Origin: Methylobacter sp. | GTDB lineage: Bacteria > Pseudomonadota > Gammaproteobacteria > Methylococcales > Methylomonadaceae | Assembly (NCBI GenBank): GCA_030679035.1 | Contig: JAUXTH010000189.1 | Coordinates: 1-64,000 of the forward strand | Length of the DNA: 64,000 bases | Direction: 5' to 3' | In this document: piece after piece, positions 53,790 to 62,231 of the stretch | Layout: every line of letters starts with the position of its first letter | How positions within the stretch are numbered: the stretch's first letter is position 1 | Program-made: the position numbers and the translations under genes | Notes under the pieces: generated by a model | The model's database searches: none | Told to the model about the DNA's origin: nothing | What the model saw: the letters and a program-made list of their open reading frames with translations, nothing else

Positions 53790-53949
53790 AATTCAATGAT
53801 CGGTGATCAGCCTAAAAGTTACCTGATTAGCAAGAGTGCGATTAAAAAATGATGCAAGCTTATCGAACGGGTTAAATTTTCGATGGCTCCCAAACTCTAT
53901 CTTTAGAACTCAGCCACCTAAAGCTCTGGCTTTCCGTCTACCCTCACAC

Positions 53950-54236
53950 AACGGCATGCAACCCTTTGACCACACTTTCTAACCGCAATGGTAAACCACT
54001 AGCTGTCGTTGTTTACCCGCCCGGAAACCATGGGTTGGATATCGTGCTAAACTCTTGGCGTTTTTTACAACAGGACTCGGGCTTTCAGCTATACGGTTAT
54101 GTCATCCTTGAAAACCCTCTGCATCTTATCGTTGCTTCGAAAAATTTAAGCCACGCTATACAGCGATTTAAATCCTTCAAGGCAAAGTAAATCATCGCGC
54201 ATCTGGAACAATGCCGCTCGGTAAAACTATTTATCT
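53950..54236 (+). pseudogene. Second decayed RAYT transposase copy
   Basis: HFLTAMVNH, then a stop, LSLFTRPETMGW, a frame change, then LNSWRFLQQDSGFQLYGYVI, LENPLHLIVASKNLSHAIQR and IIAHLEQCRSVKLF. This is the N-terminal half of the same RAYT family as at 11626. The catalytic HUH motif is altered (ENPLHL, first His lost) and the C-terminal half is missing. A degenerate REP-like sequence precedes it (53883-53940: CTCCCAAACTC, AAAGCTCTGGCTTTCC, CCCTCACACAAC), aligning with the upstream flank of the first RAYT. Confidence 0.75.
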
Positions 54237-54237
54237 G

Positions 54238-54389
54238 CGTTCCCACGCGCTACGTCACTACCATTAAGTTAAGCGTTGTAGGAGCGGGCCATGCCCGCGA
54301 TGAAGGCGCTACAACTTTGCAATCGCGGCCCGCTCCTACGGTGCCATTGTGCTTACCTTAATGGCAGTGGCGCGCTACGTGGGAACAAG
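54238..54389. repeat. Nested palindrome with GTAGGAGCGGG core
   Basis: The outer arms at 54239-54275 (GTTCCCACGCGCTACGTCAC...) and 54351-54389 (...GGCGCGCTACGTGGGAAC) are imperfect inverted repeats of about 36 bp. The inner arms GTAGGAGCGGG (54278-54288) and CCCGCTCCTAC (54329-54339) match the family at 17720-17802. It follows directly on the RAYT remnant. Confidence 0.8.
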
Positions 54390-54407
54390 GTAATCCAGAA
54401 GCCCACC

Positions 54408-55208
54408 TTACAAACCAAACAACTCCCGCATCTTCTGCCCAGGGCTTTCAGCCCGCATAAACACTTCGCCGACCAGGAAGGTGTATATGCCGTTGTCCAG
54501 CATCAACTGCACGTCTTCATGGGTATGAATGCCGCTTTCGGTGATGATCAAACGGTCTGCGGGAATATCGGCTTTTAAATCCAGCGTGGTCTGCAACGAC
54601 GTTTCAAAGGTGCGCAGGTTGCGGTTGTTGATGCCGATCAGTTTGGTGTCCAGCGTTAAGGCTCTTTGCAGTTCTTCCGCATTGTGGACTTCCACCAATA
54701 CATCCATGCCCAGTTTGGTTGCGGTGTCTGACAGCTCGTGCATTTGGCCGTCTTCCAGCGCGGCGACGATCAGCAATATGCAGTCGGCTCCCAAGGCGCG
54801 GGCTTCGTAGATTTGATAAGGGTCTATCATGAAGTCTTTTCTTAGCACCGGCAGCGGACAGCGTTCCCTGACCATTTGCAGGTAGACTTCCGAGCCTTGG
54901 AAAAAGTCCTTGTCGGTCAATACCGACAGGCAGGCCGCGCCGTGCATCGCGTAATCCTGGCCGATAGCGATGGGCTGGAAATCTTCCCTGATCACGCCTT
55001 TGCTGGGCGAGGCTTTTTTGATTTCCGCAATAATGGCCGGTTGTTTTGCCAAGACTTTGCTTTGCAGCGCGTTATAAAATCCGCGCGGGCCTTCTACGGT
55101 TCCGGCAATTTCTTCCAGATTGGAGATGGTCATGCCCAATCTGCGTCGGGCGACTTCTTCGGCTTTTTTATCGAGGATTTTTTTTAAGATATCTGGGGTA
55201 TCGGTCAT
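54408..55208 (-). CDS. trpC: Indole-3-glycerol phosphate synthase
   Basis: A 266-residue TIM-barrel enzyme of tryptophan biosynthesis. Catalytic blocks are [42 protein letters not shown] and ITESGI. It starts 14 nt after trpD and is co-transcribed. It is the stand-alone TrpC form, not fused to TrpF. Confidence 0.96.
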   Translation of the reverse strand: MTDTPDILKKILDKKAEEVARRRLGMTISNLEEIAGTVEGPRGFYNALQSKVLAKQPAIIAEIKKASPSKGVIREDFQPIAIGQDYAMHGAACLSVLTDKDFFQGSEVYLQMVRERCPLPVLRKDFMIDPYQIYEARALGADCILLIVAALEDGQMHELSDTATKLGMDVLVEVHNAEELQRALTLDTKLIGINNRNLRTFETSLQTTLDLKADIPADRLIITESGIHTHEDVQLMLDNGIYTFLVGEVFMRAESPGQKMRELFGL

Positions 55209-55222
55209 GGCTTCTAGTTGTT

Positions 55223-56239
55223 TTATAAGGTTTTTGAATAAGCGATCAACGCATCGAATTTGGCCTTTGCCGCACCGCTGGCGATAAGCTGCCCAGCCTT
55301 TTCTATGCCCGCGCTTAAGGAGTCGGTGATATTGGCCGCGTAAATTGCCGCCCCTGCATTGAGCGCGACTATGTCCCGAGCCGCTCCAGCTTTATTGTCC
55401 AGCACTGATTTTACCATCACCAAGCTGGTGGCTGCACCATCAACGGCCAATTCGGCCAGACTGGCACGGTTAAAACCGAATTGCTCCGGCGTAATCGTAT
55501 AGCTGGTGACGTTACCGTCTTTAAGTTCGGCAATGGTTGATGACGATGCAATGCTGATTTCATCGAGTCCGTCGTCGGCATTAACGACCAGCACATGCTT
55601 GCTGCCGAGTTTTTTTAATACCTGCGCCAGCGGCTCTACCCACTGTTTAGCAAAGACACCGATCAACTGGTTGGGCGCTCCAGCGGGGTTGGATAACGGG
55701 CCCAACAGGTTGAACAGGGTTCTTACGCCCATTTCTTTACGGGCATTGCTGGTATGCTTCATTGCGCCGTGATGTTTGGGCGCAAATAAAAACCCGACGC
55801 CGATTTCATTGACGCAGTGCGCGACTTGCTCGGCGGTTAAATCCAGATTTACCCCGGCCGCTTCCAGCAGATCGGCGCTTCCGCAACTGCTCGACACGGA
55901 ACGGTTGCCGTGTTTGGCGACTTGCCCGCCCGCTGCGGCCACGACAAAGGCGCAGGTGGTGGAGATGTTAAAGGTATTGGCGCCATCGCCGCCGGTGCCG
56001 CAGGTGTCGATGACATGGTCGCCTTTTACAGCCACTTTGGAGGCCAGTTCGCGCATCACTTCGGCGGCTGCGGCGATTTCATCAATGGTTTCGCCTTTGC
56101 AGCGCAGGGCGATCAAGAAGCCGCCGATTTGCGCGTCGGTGGCTTTGCCGCTCATGATTTGCCGCATCACGTCGCGCATTTCATCGGAACTGAGATCTTG
56201 TTTGTTCAGCAGGGCTTGCAGGGCTTGTTGTATGTGCAT
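55223..56239 (-). CDS. trpD: Anthranilate phosphoribosyltransferase
   Basis: 338 residues. The PRPP site is [18 protein letters not shown], with [20 protein letters not shown] and the anthranilate site [11 protein letters not shown] downstream. Single-domain TrpD without a fused TrpG. The trpE/trpG genes are not upstream: a repeat element and then mpl lie there. Confidence 0.96.
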   Translation of the reverse strand: MHIQQALQALLNKQDLSSDEMRDVMRQIMSGKATDAQIGGFLIALRCKGETIDEIAAAAEVMRELASKVAVKGDHVIDTCGTGGDGANTFNISTTCAFVVAAAGGQVAKHGNRSVSSSCGSADLLEAAGVNLDLTAEQVAHCVNEIGVGFLFAPKHHGAMKHTSNARKEMGVRTLFNLLGPLSNPAGAPNQLIGVFAKQWVEPLAQVLKKLGSKHVLVVNADDGLDEISIASSSTIAELKDGNVTSYTITPEQFGFNRASLAELAVDGAATSLVMVKSVLDNKAGAARDIVALNAGAAIYAANITDSLSAGIEKAGQLIASGAAKAKFDALIAYSKTL

Positions 56240-56270
56240 TCGGATTTATGTTTTGTATTTGAAAATTGTA

Positions 56271-56480
56271 AATAGAACGCTGATGACGCGGATAATTATG
56301 ATGACCCAAAAAATGTAAGTACTCACCAAAAGCCGATTCTGAGTATCCAAAGCCAGCTTTGGACTCCAGAAAGTGTGCTATCGGAGTTCAAAGCTGGCTT
56401 TGAACATTATGATCAGATTACGCTGAGTAATTACAAAAGTCTTATTTAATCATAATTATCCGTGTCATCTGCGTTCTATT
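56271..56480. mobile_element. MITE-like element with 32-bp terminal inverted repeats
   Basis: The left end AATAGAACGCTGATGACGCG plus GATAATTATGAT and the right end ATCATAATTATCCGTGTCAT plus CTGCGTTCTATT match at 30 of 32 positions when inverted. The 210-bp unit has no ORF and carries in its middle a nested double hairpin (56347-56405, CCAAAGCCAGCTTTGGACTC...). It fills almost the whole gap between trpD and mpl. No target duplication could be defined. Confidence 0.75.
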
Positions 56481-56486
56481 ATAAAA

Positions 56487-57908
56487 TCAGCCGTTCAATT
56501 CATCCTGCAAGCGCTGATAAATGCCGCCGAAGCTGCCGTTGCTCATCAACACGAAATGCCCGCCATAACGCGCTTCAAATTTGAGCTTAGCGATGATTTC
56601 ATCCAGCGATGAACAGATCTCGATATTACCGGCGTATTTTTTCAACTCGCCCAAATCCCAGCCCATTCCTTCCGGTTGGTAGATGATGGCCAGATCAGCA
56701 TTGCCCAGAGATTCCGCCAGCGTTTTGGTATGTACGCCAAGGCGCATTGTGTTCGAGCGAGGTTCGACGATGGCAATGATACGCTCCTGCCCCACCTGTT
56801 TGCGCAAGCCGTCCAGCGTCGTTTGTATCGCGGTCGGGTGATGGGCAAAATCGTCGTATAAGGTCACGCCATTCCCTTCGGCTCCGCTCGGGGCAGGAAT
56901 GTTGGCTATCACTTCCATGCGGCGCTTGACGTTTTTAAACTGCGCCAGCGCGGCTATCGCATCCTTAGGCAGGATACCGACGTGTTTTGCGGCGGCTATC
57001 GCCGACAGCGCGTTGTAGACATTATGCTCGCCGGTCAGCGACCACTCGACACAGCCTTGCACTTGATTGTCCATCAGTACATCGAATTGGCTACCGTCTG
57101 CTTTAATCAATTGTGCAATCGTAGGGGCAATCCCTTGTGGTTGCCCTGATTGGGCGGGCACAAGACCCGCCCCTACCGAAATCACTGTCTTGGCAACCGG
57201 CGTCCAACAGCCCATCGCCAGAACGTCATTGATATTGGCGTCGCATTCGGGGCTGATAATCAGGCCTTCGCCGGGCACCGTCCTGACCAGATGATGGAAT
57301 TGTTTTTTGATCGCATCCAGGTCCGGGAAAATATCGGCATGGTCGTATTCCAGGTTATTGAGGATCGCGGTGCGGGGCCGGTAATGGACAAACTTGGAGC
57401 GCTTGTCGAAAAACGCGGAATCGTATTCATCGGCCTCGATCACAAAAAAATCGGACTCGCCCAGCCGCGCCGAAATACCGAAATTTAACGGAATGCCGCC
57501 GATCAAAAATCCCGGATTAAAACCCTGATGCTCCAGTATCCAGCTGAGCATGCTGGTCGTGGTGGTTTTGCCGTGGGTTCCGGCAACGCCCAGTACCCAT
57601 TTGTCCTGCAACACGTGCTCTGCCAGCCATTGCGGGCCAGATACGTATCTCAGCCCCCTGTTCAGCACCGCCTCGACTTCCGGGTTTCCGCGCGACAAGG
57701 CATTGCCGATAATCACCAGATCGGGTTTGCTATCCAGGTTCTCGGCCCGATAGCCTTCCATCAACACGATCCCTTGCTGTTCAAGCTGTGTGCTCATCGG
57801 CGGATAAACATTTTGATCGGAACCACTGACCTGATGCCCAAGCTGCCGCGCAATCACGGCAAGCCCGCCCATAAATGTTCCGCAAATACCTAAGATGTGA
57901 ATATGCAA
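56487..57908 (-). CDS. mpl: UDP-N-acetylmuramate:L-Ala-gamma-D-Glu-meso-DAP ligase
   Basis: A 473-residue murein-peptide recycling ligase. The N-terminal motif is HILGICGTFMGGLAVIARQL, the ATP site GVAGTHGKTTTTSML and the later blocks EYDHADIF and LYDDFAHHPTAI. It is about 15 residues longer than E. coli Mpl because of two in-frame repeats. A 56-bp palindrome gives [18 protein letters not shown] near residues 245-263, and a short repeat gives APSGAEG before VTLYDDFAHHP. Both lie in likely surface loops and leave the motifs intact. The product recycles tripeptides into cell-wall synthesis. Confidence 0.93.
   Translation of the reverse strand: MHIHILGICGTFMGGLAVIARQLGHQVSGSDQNVYPPMSTQLEQQGIVLMEGYRAENLDSKPDLVIIGNALSRGNPEVEAVLNRGLRYVSGPQWLAEHVLQDKWVLGVAGTHGKTTTTSMLSWILEHQGFNPGFLIGGIPLNFGISARLGESDFFVIEADEYDSAFFDKRSKFVHYRPRTAILNNLEYDHADIFPDLDAIKKQFHHLVRTVPGEGLIISPECDANINDVLAMGCWTPVAKTVISVGAGLVPAQSGQPQGIAPTIAQLIKADGSQFDVLMDNQVQGCVEWSLTGEHNVYNALSAIAAAKHVGILPKDAIAALAQFKNVKRRMEVIANIPAPSGAEGNGVTLYDDFAHHPTAIQTTLDGLRKQVGQERIIAIVEPRSNTMRLGVHTKTLAESLGNADLAIIYQPEGMGWDLGELKKYAGNIEICSSLDEIIAKLKFEARYGGHFVLMSNGSFGGIYQRLQDELNG
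56874..56897. repeat. Short CCCTTCGG...GGGCAGG repeat in mpl
   Basis: CCCTTCGGCTCCGCTCGGGG plus CAGG, translated PAPSGAEG on the gene strand. It is the same family as 12888-12911 in batD. It interrupts the conserved approach to the YDDFAHHPTA motif. Confidence 0.75.
57121..57176. repeat. 56-bp GTAGGGGC...GCCCCTAC palindrome in frame inside mpl
   Basis: It begins GTAGGGGCAATCCCTTGTGG and ends GCACAAGACCCGCCCCTAC. The two halves are GGGCAA..TTGCCC and GGGCGGG..CCCGCCC hairpins. It is the single-unit version of the element at 6020-6105. On the mpl strand it is open and adds about 18 residues absent from E. coli Mpl. Confidence 0.88.
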
Positions 57909-57937
57909 TGTTTTTTCCTTATTGGTAAGTGGCCAGT

Positions 57938-58477
57938 TTATTTTTTGACCGGCGGTTTTGCACCGGGGGGTGCTGCCGGTGGTTTGCCGCCTGCGCCATC
58001 TTTGGCTGTCGAGTCTTCTATCGGCACGTCCGCCTCTTCTTTTGCCCCGGCTTTTTCCAGAATTTTAATGATTTTGTCATGGGCGGTTTTCTTGGCCCTG
58101 CCCATGACGGTCACACTTTGTTTATCCAGCGCATTGACATCGGCTCCGGCCGCGATCAGCAACTTGACGATGTCTTCATCGCCAAAAACCAGCGCATCCA
58201 TTAACGCGGTCGTTCCCAAATTATCGGCCACATTAACATCGGCACCGTAACCTAACAGGGCCTTAACAATCTTTACATTGCCGTTAAAACTTGCGGCCAT
58301 CAGCGCGGTGCGACCGCCGGCTGTTTTGCTGTTAACGTCTATCCCTTGCGCCAGCAAAGCCTCTGTTCTGTCAACCTTGCCAGCCATGGCCGCCGCAAAT
58401 AAATCTTGTCCATCTTCAGCATAAGTCGCTTGGGACAAGGCTAATAACAGGAATAAAAAGCAGTCTTTATATTTCAT
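57938..58477 (-). CDS. Exported ankyrin-repeat protein
   Basis: 179 residues: a signal peptide (1-20, SQATYA), four ankyrin repeats (about 25-150; VNSKTAGGRTALMAASFNGN, VNVADNLGTTALMDALVFGD), and a Pro/Lys/Ala-rich tail (GGKPPAAPPGAKPPVKK). A periplasmic protein-binding role is likely; the partner is unknown. It lies 29 bp upstream of mpl and could share its transcript. Confidence 0.88.
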   Translation of the reverse strand: MKYKDCFLFLLLALSQATYAEDGQDLFAAAMAGKVDRTEALLAQGIDVNSKTAGGRTALMAASFNGNVKIVKALLGYGADVNVADNLGTTALMDALVFGDEDIVKLLIAAGADVNALDKQSVTVMGRAKKTAHDKIIKILEKAGAKEEADVPIEDSTAKDGAGGKPPAAPPGAKPPVKK

Positions 58478-58548
58478 ACTGAATAGTTGCTTGCGTTTAA
58501 TGAAAAGTTACGATGAAATAATCAACATATTACCTATATGATCCAATA

Positions 58549-58926
58549 ATGAACGAAAAAAACAAAATAATAGTTGAAGCCACGCCCCATTTCATAGAAG
58601 CGCAATCTTCTCCGGATGAGGATCGCTATGTCTTCGCCTACACCATCACTATCACCAATGTCGGCGAAATACCGGCAAAGCTGCTCCAGCGCCATTGGCT
58701 GATTACCGATTCCAACGGCAATATCCAGGAAGTCAGAGGCGACGGCGTCATCGGCGAACATCCCTATCTTAAACCCGGCGAATCTTTTCGTTACACCAGC
58801 GGCGCGATGATAGCGACGCCCGTCGGCGTCATGCAGGGCGACTATACAATGCATTCGGATGATGGCGATAAATTCCACGCAGATGTTCCGAGATTTACCT
58901 TGTCCATCCCTAGAACTCTGCATTAA
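58549..58926 (+). CDS. apaG: ApaG protein (DUF525)
   Basis: A 125-residue fibronectin-III-like protein: RYVFAYTITITNVGE, LLQRHWLITDSNG, GVIGEHPYLKPGESFRYTSG. ApaG is usually linked to apaH. Its biochemical role is uncertain; the fold also occurs in F-box proteins. It lies 2 nt before apaH. Confidence 0.94.
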   Translation: MNEKNKIIVEATPHFIEAQSSPDEDRYVFAYTITITNVGEIPAKLLQRHWLITDSNGNIQEVRGDGVIGEHPYLKPGESFRYTSGAMIATPVGVMQGDYTMHSDDGDKFHADVPRFTLSIPRTLH

Positions 58927-58928
58927 TA

Positions 58929-59774
58929 ATGTCTATCTATGCTATTGGTGATATCCAAGGCTGTTTTGATGAGTTATTAAGACTCCTTGATACCCTCTCT
59001 TTTAATGAACATACCGATCAACTGTGGTTTGCCGGCGATCTGGTTAATCGCGGCCCCAAGTCGTTAGAAACGCTCCGCTTTGTCAAATCGCTGGGCGACG
59101 CTGCGATCACTGTGCTTGGCAACCATGACCTGCATTTATTGGCCGCGTCCTGTGCGCCCAAAATAGCCCATAAAAAAGACTCGCTGCTGCCGATCCTTGA
59201 AGCGCCGGACAGCGATGAGTTAATCGATTGGCTAAGGCATCGGCCGTTGTTTCATTTTAACGATGATTTCTGTCTGGTTCACGCCGGCATTCCGCCGCAA
59301 TGGGATTTTAAAAGAACCCAAAAAATGGCCATGCTGGCGGAGCAGGCCCTAAGAGGCTCCAATTATCAGGCGTTTTTAAAACAAATGTACGGCAACAAGC
59401 CCAATATTTGGTCATCCAACTTGAAAGGGGTCGAGCGCTTACGTTTTATCGTCAACTGCTTTACCCGAATGCGCTATTGCGATGCTGATGGCCGACTGGA
59501 TTTTATCCATAGCGGGCCTCTAGGTTCTCAACCTAAAGGCTTGGTTCCGTGGTTTGATGCACCCAAGCGTAAAAACACCGACATGCGTATTATCTTCGGC
59601 CATTGGTCCTCCTTGGGCTATTACGAAGGGCCGAACTGTTACGCGATTGATACCGGCTGTCTTTGGGGCGGCCAGCTAACCGCATTAAGATTGGGGGAGC
59701 AAGTGCAGCGTTTCAGCATCGATTGCCCCGAAGCTAAAAAACCCCGTAAAAATAATCTGGCTGTGGCGGGTTAA
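58929..59774 (+). CDS. apaH: Symmetrical bis(5'-nucleosyl)-tetraphosphatase
   Basis: A 281-residue metallophosphoesterase hydrolysing Ap4A to two ADP. Motifs GDIQGCFDEL, FAGDLVNRGP and VLGNHDLHLL carry the metal ligands; the late FGHWSSLGYYEG and AIDTGCLWGGQLTALRL complete the site. The apaG-apaH order with folA nearby matches E. coli. Confidence 0.95.
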   Translation: MSIYAIGDIQGCFDELLRLLDTLSFNEHTDQLWFAGDLVNRGPKSLETLRFVKSLGDAAITVLGNHDLHLLAASCAPKIAHKKDSLLPILEAPDSDELIDWLRHRPLFHFNDDFCLVHAGIPPQWDFKRTQKMAMLAEQALRGSNYQAFLKQMYGNKPNIWSSNLKGVERLRFIVNCFTRMRYCDADGRLDFIHSGPLGSQPKGLVPWFDAPKRKNTDMRIIFGHWSSLGYYEGPNCYAIDTGCLWGGQLTALRLGEQVQRFSIDCPEAKKPRKNNLAVAG

Positions 59775-59800
59775 CCAAAAAACCAGCTCGTAAGGATATT

Positions 59801-59856
59801 GGAGTCCAAAGCTGGCTTTGGAGAACCACAAAACATCCAAAGCCAGCTTTGGACTC
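59801..59856. repeat. Perfect 21-bp-arm palindrome between apaH and folA
   Basis: GGAGTCCAAAGCTGGCTTTG plus G at 59801-59821 pairs perfectly with 59836-59856 across a 14-nt spacer. Each arm is itself a small hairpin. Related repeats are at 14860 and 56347. It sits between convergent genes and can act as a bidirectional terminator. Confidence 0.88.
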
Positions 59857-59859
59857 CTG

Positions 59860-60348
59860 CTATTTCCGTTTTTCCAACTTCAAAAAACTGTAGCTGAATG
59901 CGACATCTGGATCATCCTGAATATCTTCCCGCTCCACCTCTATCCACTGCTCGGCATCAATCTCAGGAAAAAACGTATCGCCGGGGAATTCCTGATGTAT
60001 CAACGTCAAATAAAGCGTATCGGCAACCGGCAGCATCGCCTGATAAAAATCAGAGCCGCCGATAACAAACACCTCTTTGGCGTCAGCGCAACTTGCCAGC
60101 GCCTGGTCAATATCGTTAAAAACCAGACAGCCCGGTTGGCTGTATGAAGGATTCCTGCTGATAATGATATTGGTGCGCCCCGGCAGCGGCCTGCCTATCG
60201 ACTCATAGGTTTTTCGCCCCATCAGAATCGGTGCGCCCATGGTTATTTTTTTGAATTTTTTAAGGTCGGCGGATAAATGCCAGGGCATTTGATTATTAAG
60301 GCCGATGGCCCGGTTGCTCGCCATCGCGACGATAAGTGATATTTTCAT
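59860..60348 (-). CDS. folA: Dihydrofolate reductase
   Basis: A 162-residue enzyme reducing dihydrofolate with NADPH: ISLIVAMASNRAIGLNNQMPWHL (in two parts: ISLIVAMASNRAIG, LNNQMPWHL), GRKTYESIGRPLPGRTN and FVIGGSDFYQAML. I use the ATG at 60348 because MKISLIVAMA is the normal start; the open frame extends 8 codons upstream. Together with thyA at 62261 it supports thymidylate synthesis and folate recycling. Confidence 0.94.
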   Translation of the reverse strand: MKISLIVAMASNRAIGLNNQMPWHLSADLKKFKKITMGAPILMGRKTYESIGRPLPGRTNIIISRNPSYSQPGCLVFNDIDQALASCADAKEVFVIGGSDFYQAMLPVADTLYLTLIHQEFPGDTFFPEIDAEQWIEVEREDIQDDPDVAFSYSFLKLEKRK

Positions 60349-60397
60349 TTTAATGCAGTATTCTTTAAGCAATTAATTTCTCCCCCAGCATCATACT

Positions 60398-61438
60398 ATG
60401 AAAAATATACTGGTTGTATTTACCGGCGGCACAATCGGCTCTGTTGCAACTGACGGCACCATCAATACCTCCGACACCACATCGTTCAAATTAATCCAGC
60501 TGTTTCAACAGCATTACGAGTGTCACCGTCAAATCCATTTCGACACCATCCAGCCGCTACAAATTTTAAGCGAAAACCTTGCGCCCCCGGCCTGGAAAAC
60601 CCTTATTGCCGCAATAGAAGCCGCCCGGCCCGAGCAGTATGACGGCATCATCATTACTCACGGCACAGACACCTTGGCTTATACCGCTTGCGCGTTGAGC
60701 TTTTATTTTAATGCCGCCAGAATTCCGATTCTGCTGGTTTCCAGCGATTATCCACTGGATCATCCCAAAGCCAACGGCGTTGAAAACTTTATCTGCGCTG
60801 TTGAGTTTATCCTGCAAACCTGCCCTGAGCCTTATCGAAGGGTAAACCGTGCCGGAGTTTTTGTACCCTATCGTAACCAACAGCAAATAACCCAACTGCA
60901 TCAAGGCACTCGTCTAGCTTGTTCGTTACAGTTAAGCGGCGATTTTTTCAGCGTTCAGGGCAAGAGTTACATGCAATATGAAAACCGGCGGTTTTCGCTA
61001 TTGAATCCGGCTGCACAACAGACATCGACTAAGACCATCCCACTAAAAGCCGATTTTTCCGACCGCATCCTGATGATAAAGCCCTATCCAGGCTTGAATT
61101 ACTCCCGGTTTAACCTGGACAATATCGATGCGGTTTTGCATGATTTGTATCACTCCGGCACCGCGTGTGCATCGTTGCAATGGGGCGAAAACTATTCGTT
61201 GATTGAATTCATAAACCGATGCAAAAACCTAGGCATCGCCGTTTATCTGGCTCCGGCGATTAAATCGACCGATGCCTACCAAAGCACCCAGGCATTAATC
61301 GAGCAAGGCGCTGAAATAATCTGGAATATGTCAATTGAAGCCGCCTATGTAAAACTGCTGTTGGCTTACGGCAATTTTAACGACAAACAGGAAATATTAG
61401 ATTTCATTGCTGCGGATATTGCCGGGGAACACATTTAG
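60398..61438 (+). CDS. Type I-like L-asparaginase
   Basis: A 346-residue asparaginase/glutaminase-fold protein. The first nucleophile motif is FTGGTIGS (residues about 8-15), the second IITHGTDTLAY (about 87-97). There is no signal peptide, so it is cytosolic. Near residue 145 a segment TCPEPYRRVNRAG coincides with a short dispersed repeat (60819-60842) and may be an insertion before the conserved GVFVPYRN strand. Substrate preference is assumed from the family. Confidence 0.88.
   Translation: MKNILVVFTGGTIGSVATDGTINTSDTTSFKLIQLFQQHYECHRQIHFDTIQPLQILSENLAPPAWKTLIAAIEAARPEQYDGIIITHGTDTLAYTACALSFYFNAARIPILLVSSDYPLDHPKANGVENFICAVEFILQTCPEPYRRVNRAGVFVPYRNQQQITQLHQGTRLACSLQLSGDFFSVQGKSYMQYENRRFSLLNPAAQQTSTKTIPLKADFSDRILMIKPYPGLNYSRFNLDNIDAVLHDLYHSGTACASLQWGENYSLIEFINRCKNLGIAVYLAPAIKSTDAYQSTQALIEQGAEIIWNMSIEAAYVKLLLAYGNFNDKQEILDFIAADIAGEHI
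60819..60842. repeat. Short CCTGCCCTGAGC...CGAAGGG repeat in the asparaginase gene
   Basis: CCTGCCCTGAGCCTTATCGA plus AGGG resembles the repeat at 12888, 21414 and 56874 with a different middle. It is in frame and translated TCPEPYRR. Confidence 0.55.
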
Positions 61439-61448
61439 TAAAGCGGCA

Positions 61449-61562
61449 AATGCGCCATGCAGTCGTCGGCAATTGCTCCATGCATTGCTCTACCTCCTGC
61501 ATAATCCACAGGGATGTGGTGAATGCAGATATTGCAGGAGCAAATATCTGCCTATGCAGTCG
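61449..61562. repeat. Long dispersed repeat (copy 2) between the asparaginase and ppa genes
   Basis: Modules GGCAATTGCTCC, TTGCTCTACCTCCTGCAT, CCACAGGGATGTGGTGAATG and GGAGCAAATATCTGCC match those at 7545-7690. It fills the gap between two convergent genes. Confidence 0.75.
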
Positions 61563-62177
61563 TCATTCTGCAATAAACCGGCTTTGATAATCCTCCATAG
61601 CCCGTCTAATCACTTCATGCGCTTCTTCCCGCCCGTACACATTGGTTATTTCGCAGGAATTCTTTTCGCTCGGCAGTTGTTTATAAGTCAGAAAATAATG
61701 TTTCAGGCGGTTGATATAAGACTCGGGGCAGTCTGATACGTCACTCCATTGCCGGTAAAACTCATCGCCTTTCATGACTGCAATAATCTTGTCGTCAGCT
61801 TCGCCGCCATCCAGCAAGCGAAAGCCGCCGATCGGTATCGCTTGTAACAGAATATCGCCATGCGTCACGCTACGCTCGCTCAACACGCAAATATCCAGCG
61901 GGTCGCCATCGCCTTTGACAACTGTTCGGCCCGATTTTAATTCGGCATATTCGGCAACCCTGTCCGCGCAATAGGTTTGCGGAATAAAGCCGTAAAGCGT
62001 AGGAACGGTATTGGAAAACTTTTGCGGGCGGTCGATTTTAAGATATCCGGTTTCTTTGTCGATTTCGTATTTAACGGTATCCGATGGGACTATCTCGATG
62101 AAGGCCGTGACAACATCCGGTGTATGGTCGCCAGGGCTGATGCCATGCCAGGGATGCGCTTTGTATTGTATATTCAT
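61563..62177 (-). CDS. ppa: Inorganic pyrophosphatase, family I
   Basis: A 204-residue enzyme hydrolysing diphosphate. The family I signature GDGDPLDICVLS is present, with VPTLYGFIPQTYCADRVAEY and EADDKIIAVMKGD as further metal and substrate blocks. It starts HPWHGISPGD, unlike E. coli Ppa, and belongs to the somewhat divergent group found in some proteobacteria. Confidence 0.9.
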   Translation of the reverse strand: MNIQYKAHPWHGISPGDHTPDVVTAFIEIVPSDTVKYEIDKETGYLKIDRPQKFSNTVPTLYGFIPQTYCADRVAEYAELKSGRTVVKGDGDPLDICVLSERSVTHGDILLQAIPIGGFRLLDGGEADDKIIAVMKGDEFYRQWSDVSDCPESYINRLKHYFLTYKQLPSEKNSCEITNVYGREEAHEVIRRAMEDYQSRFIAE

Positions 62178-62231
62178 GAATAATGGTTAATTTGTTAAAA
62201 AATGGGAACTGCCTGTTCCTGTCTTGATGCC

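Noticed and set aside
54480-54520. GTGTATATGCCG near the trpC end as a fourth copy of the 53-bp element
   Set aside because: Only about 12 bp are similar and the peptide ([11 protein letters not shown]) is native to TrpC proteins.
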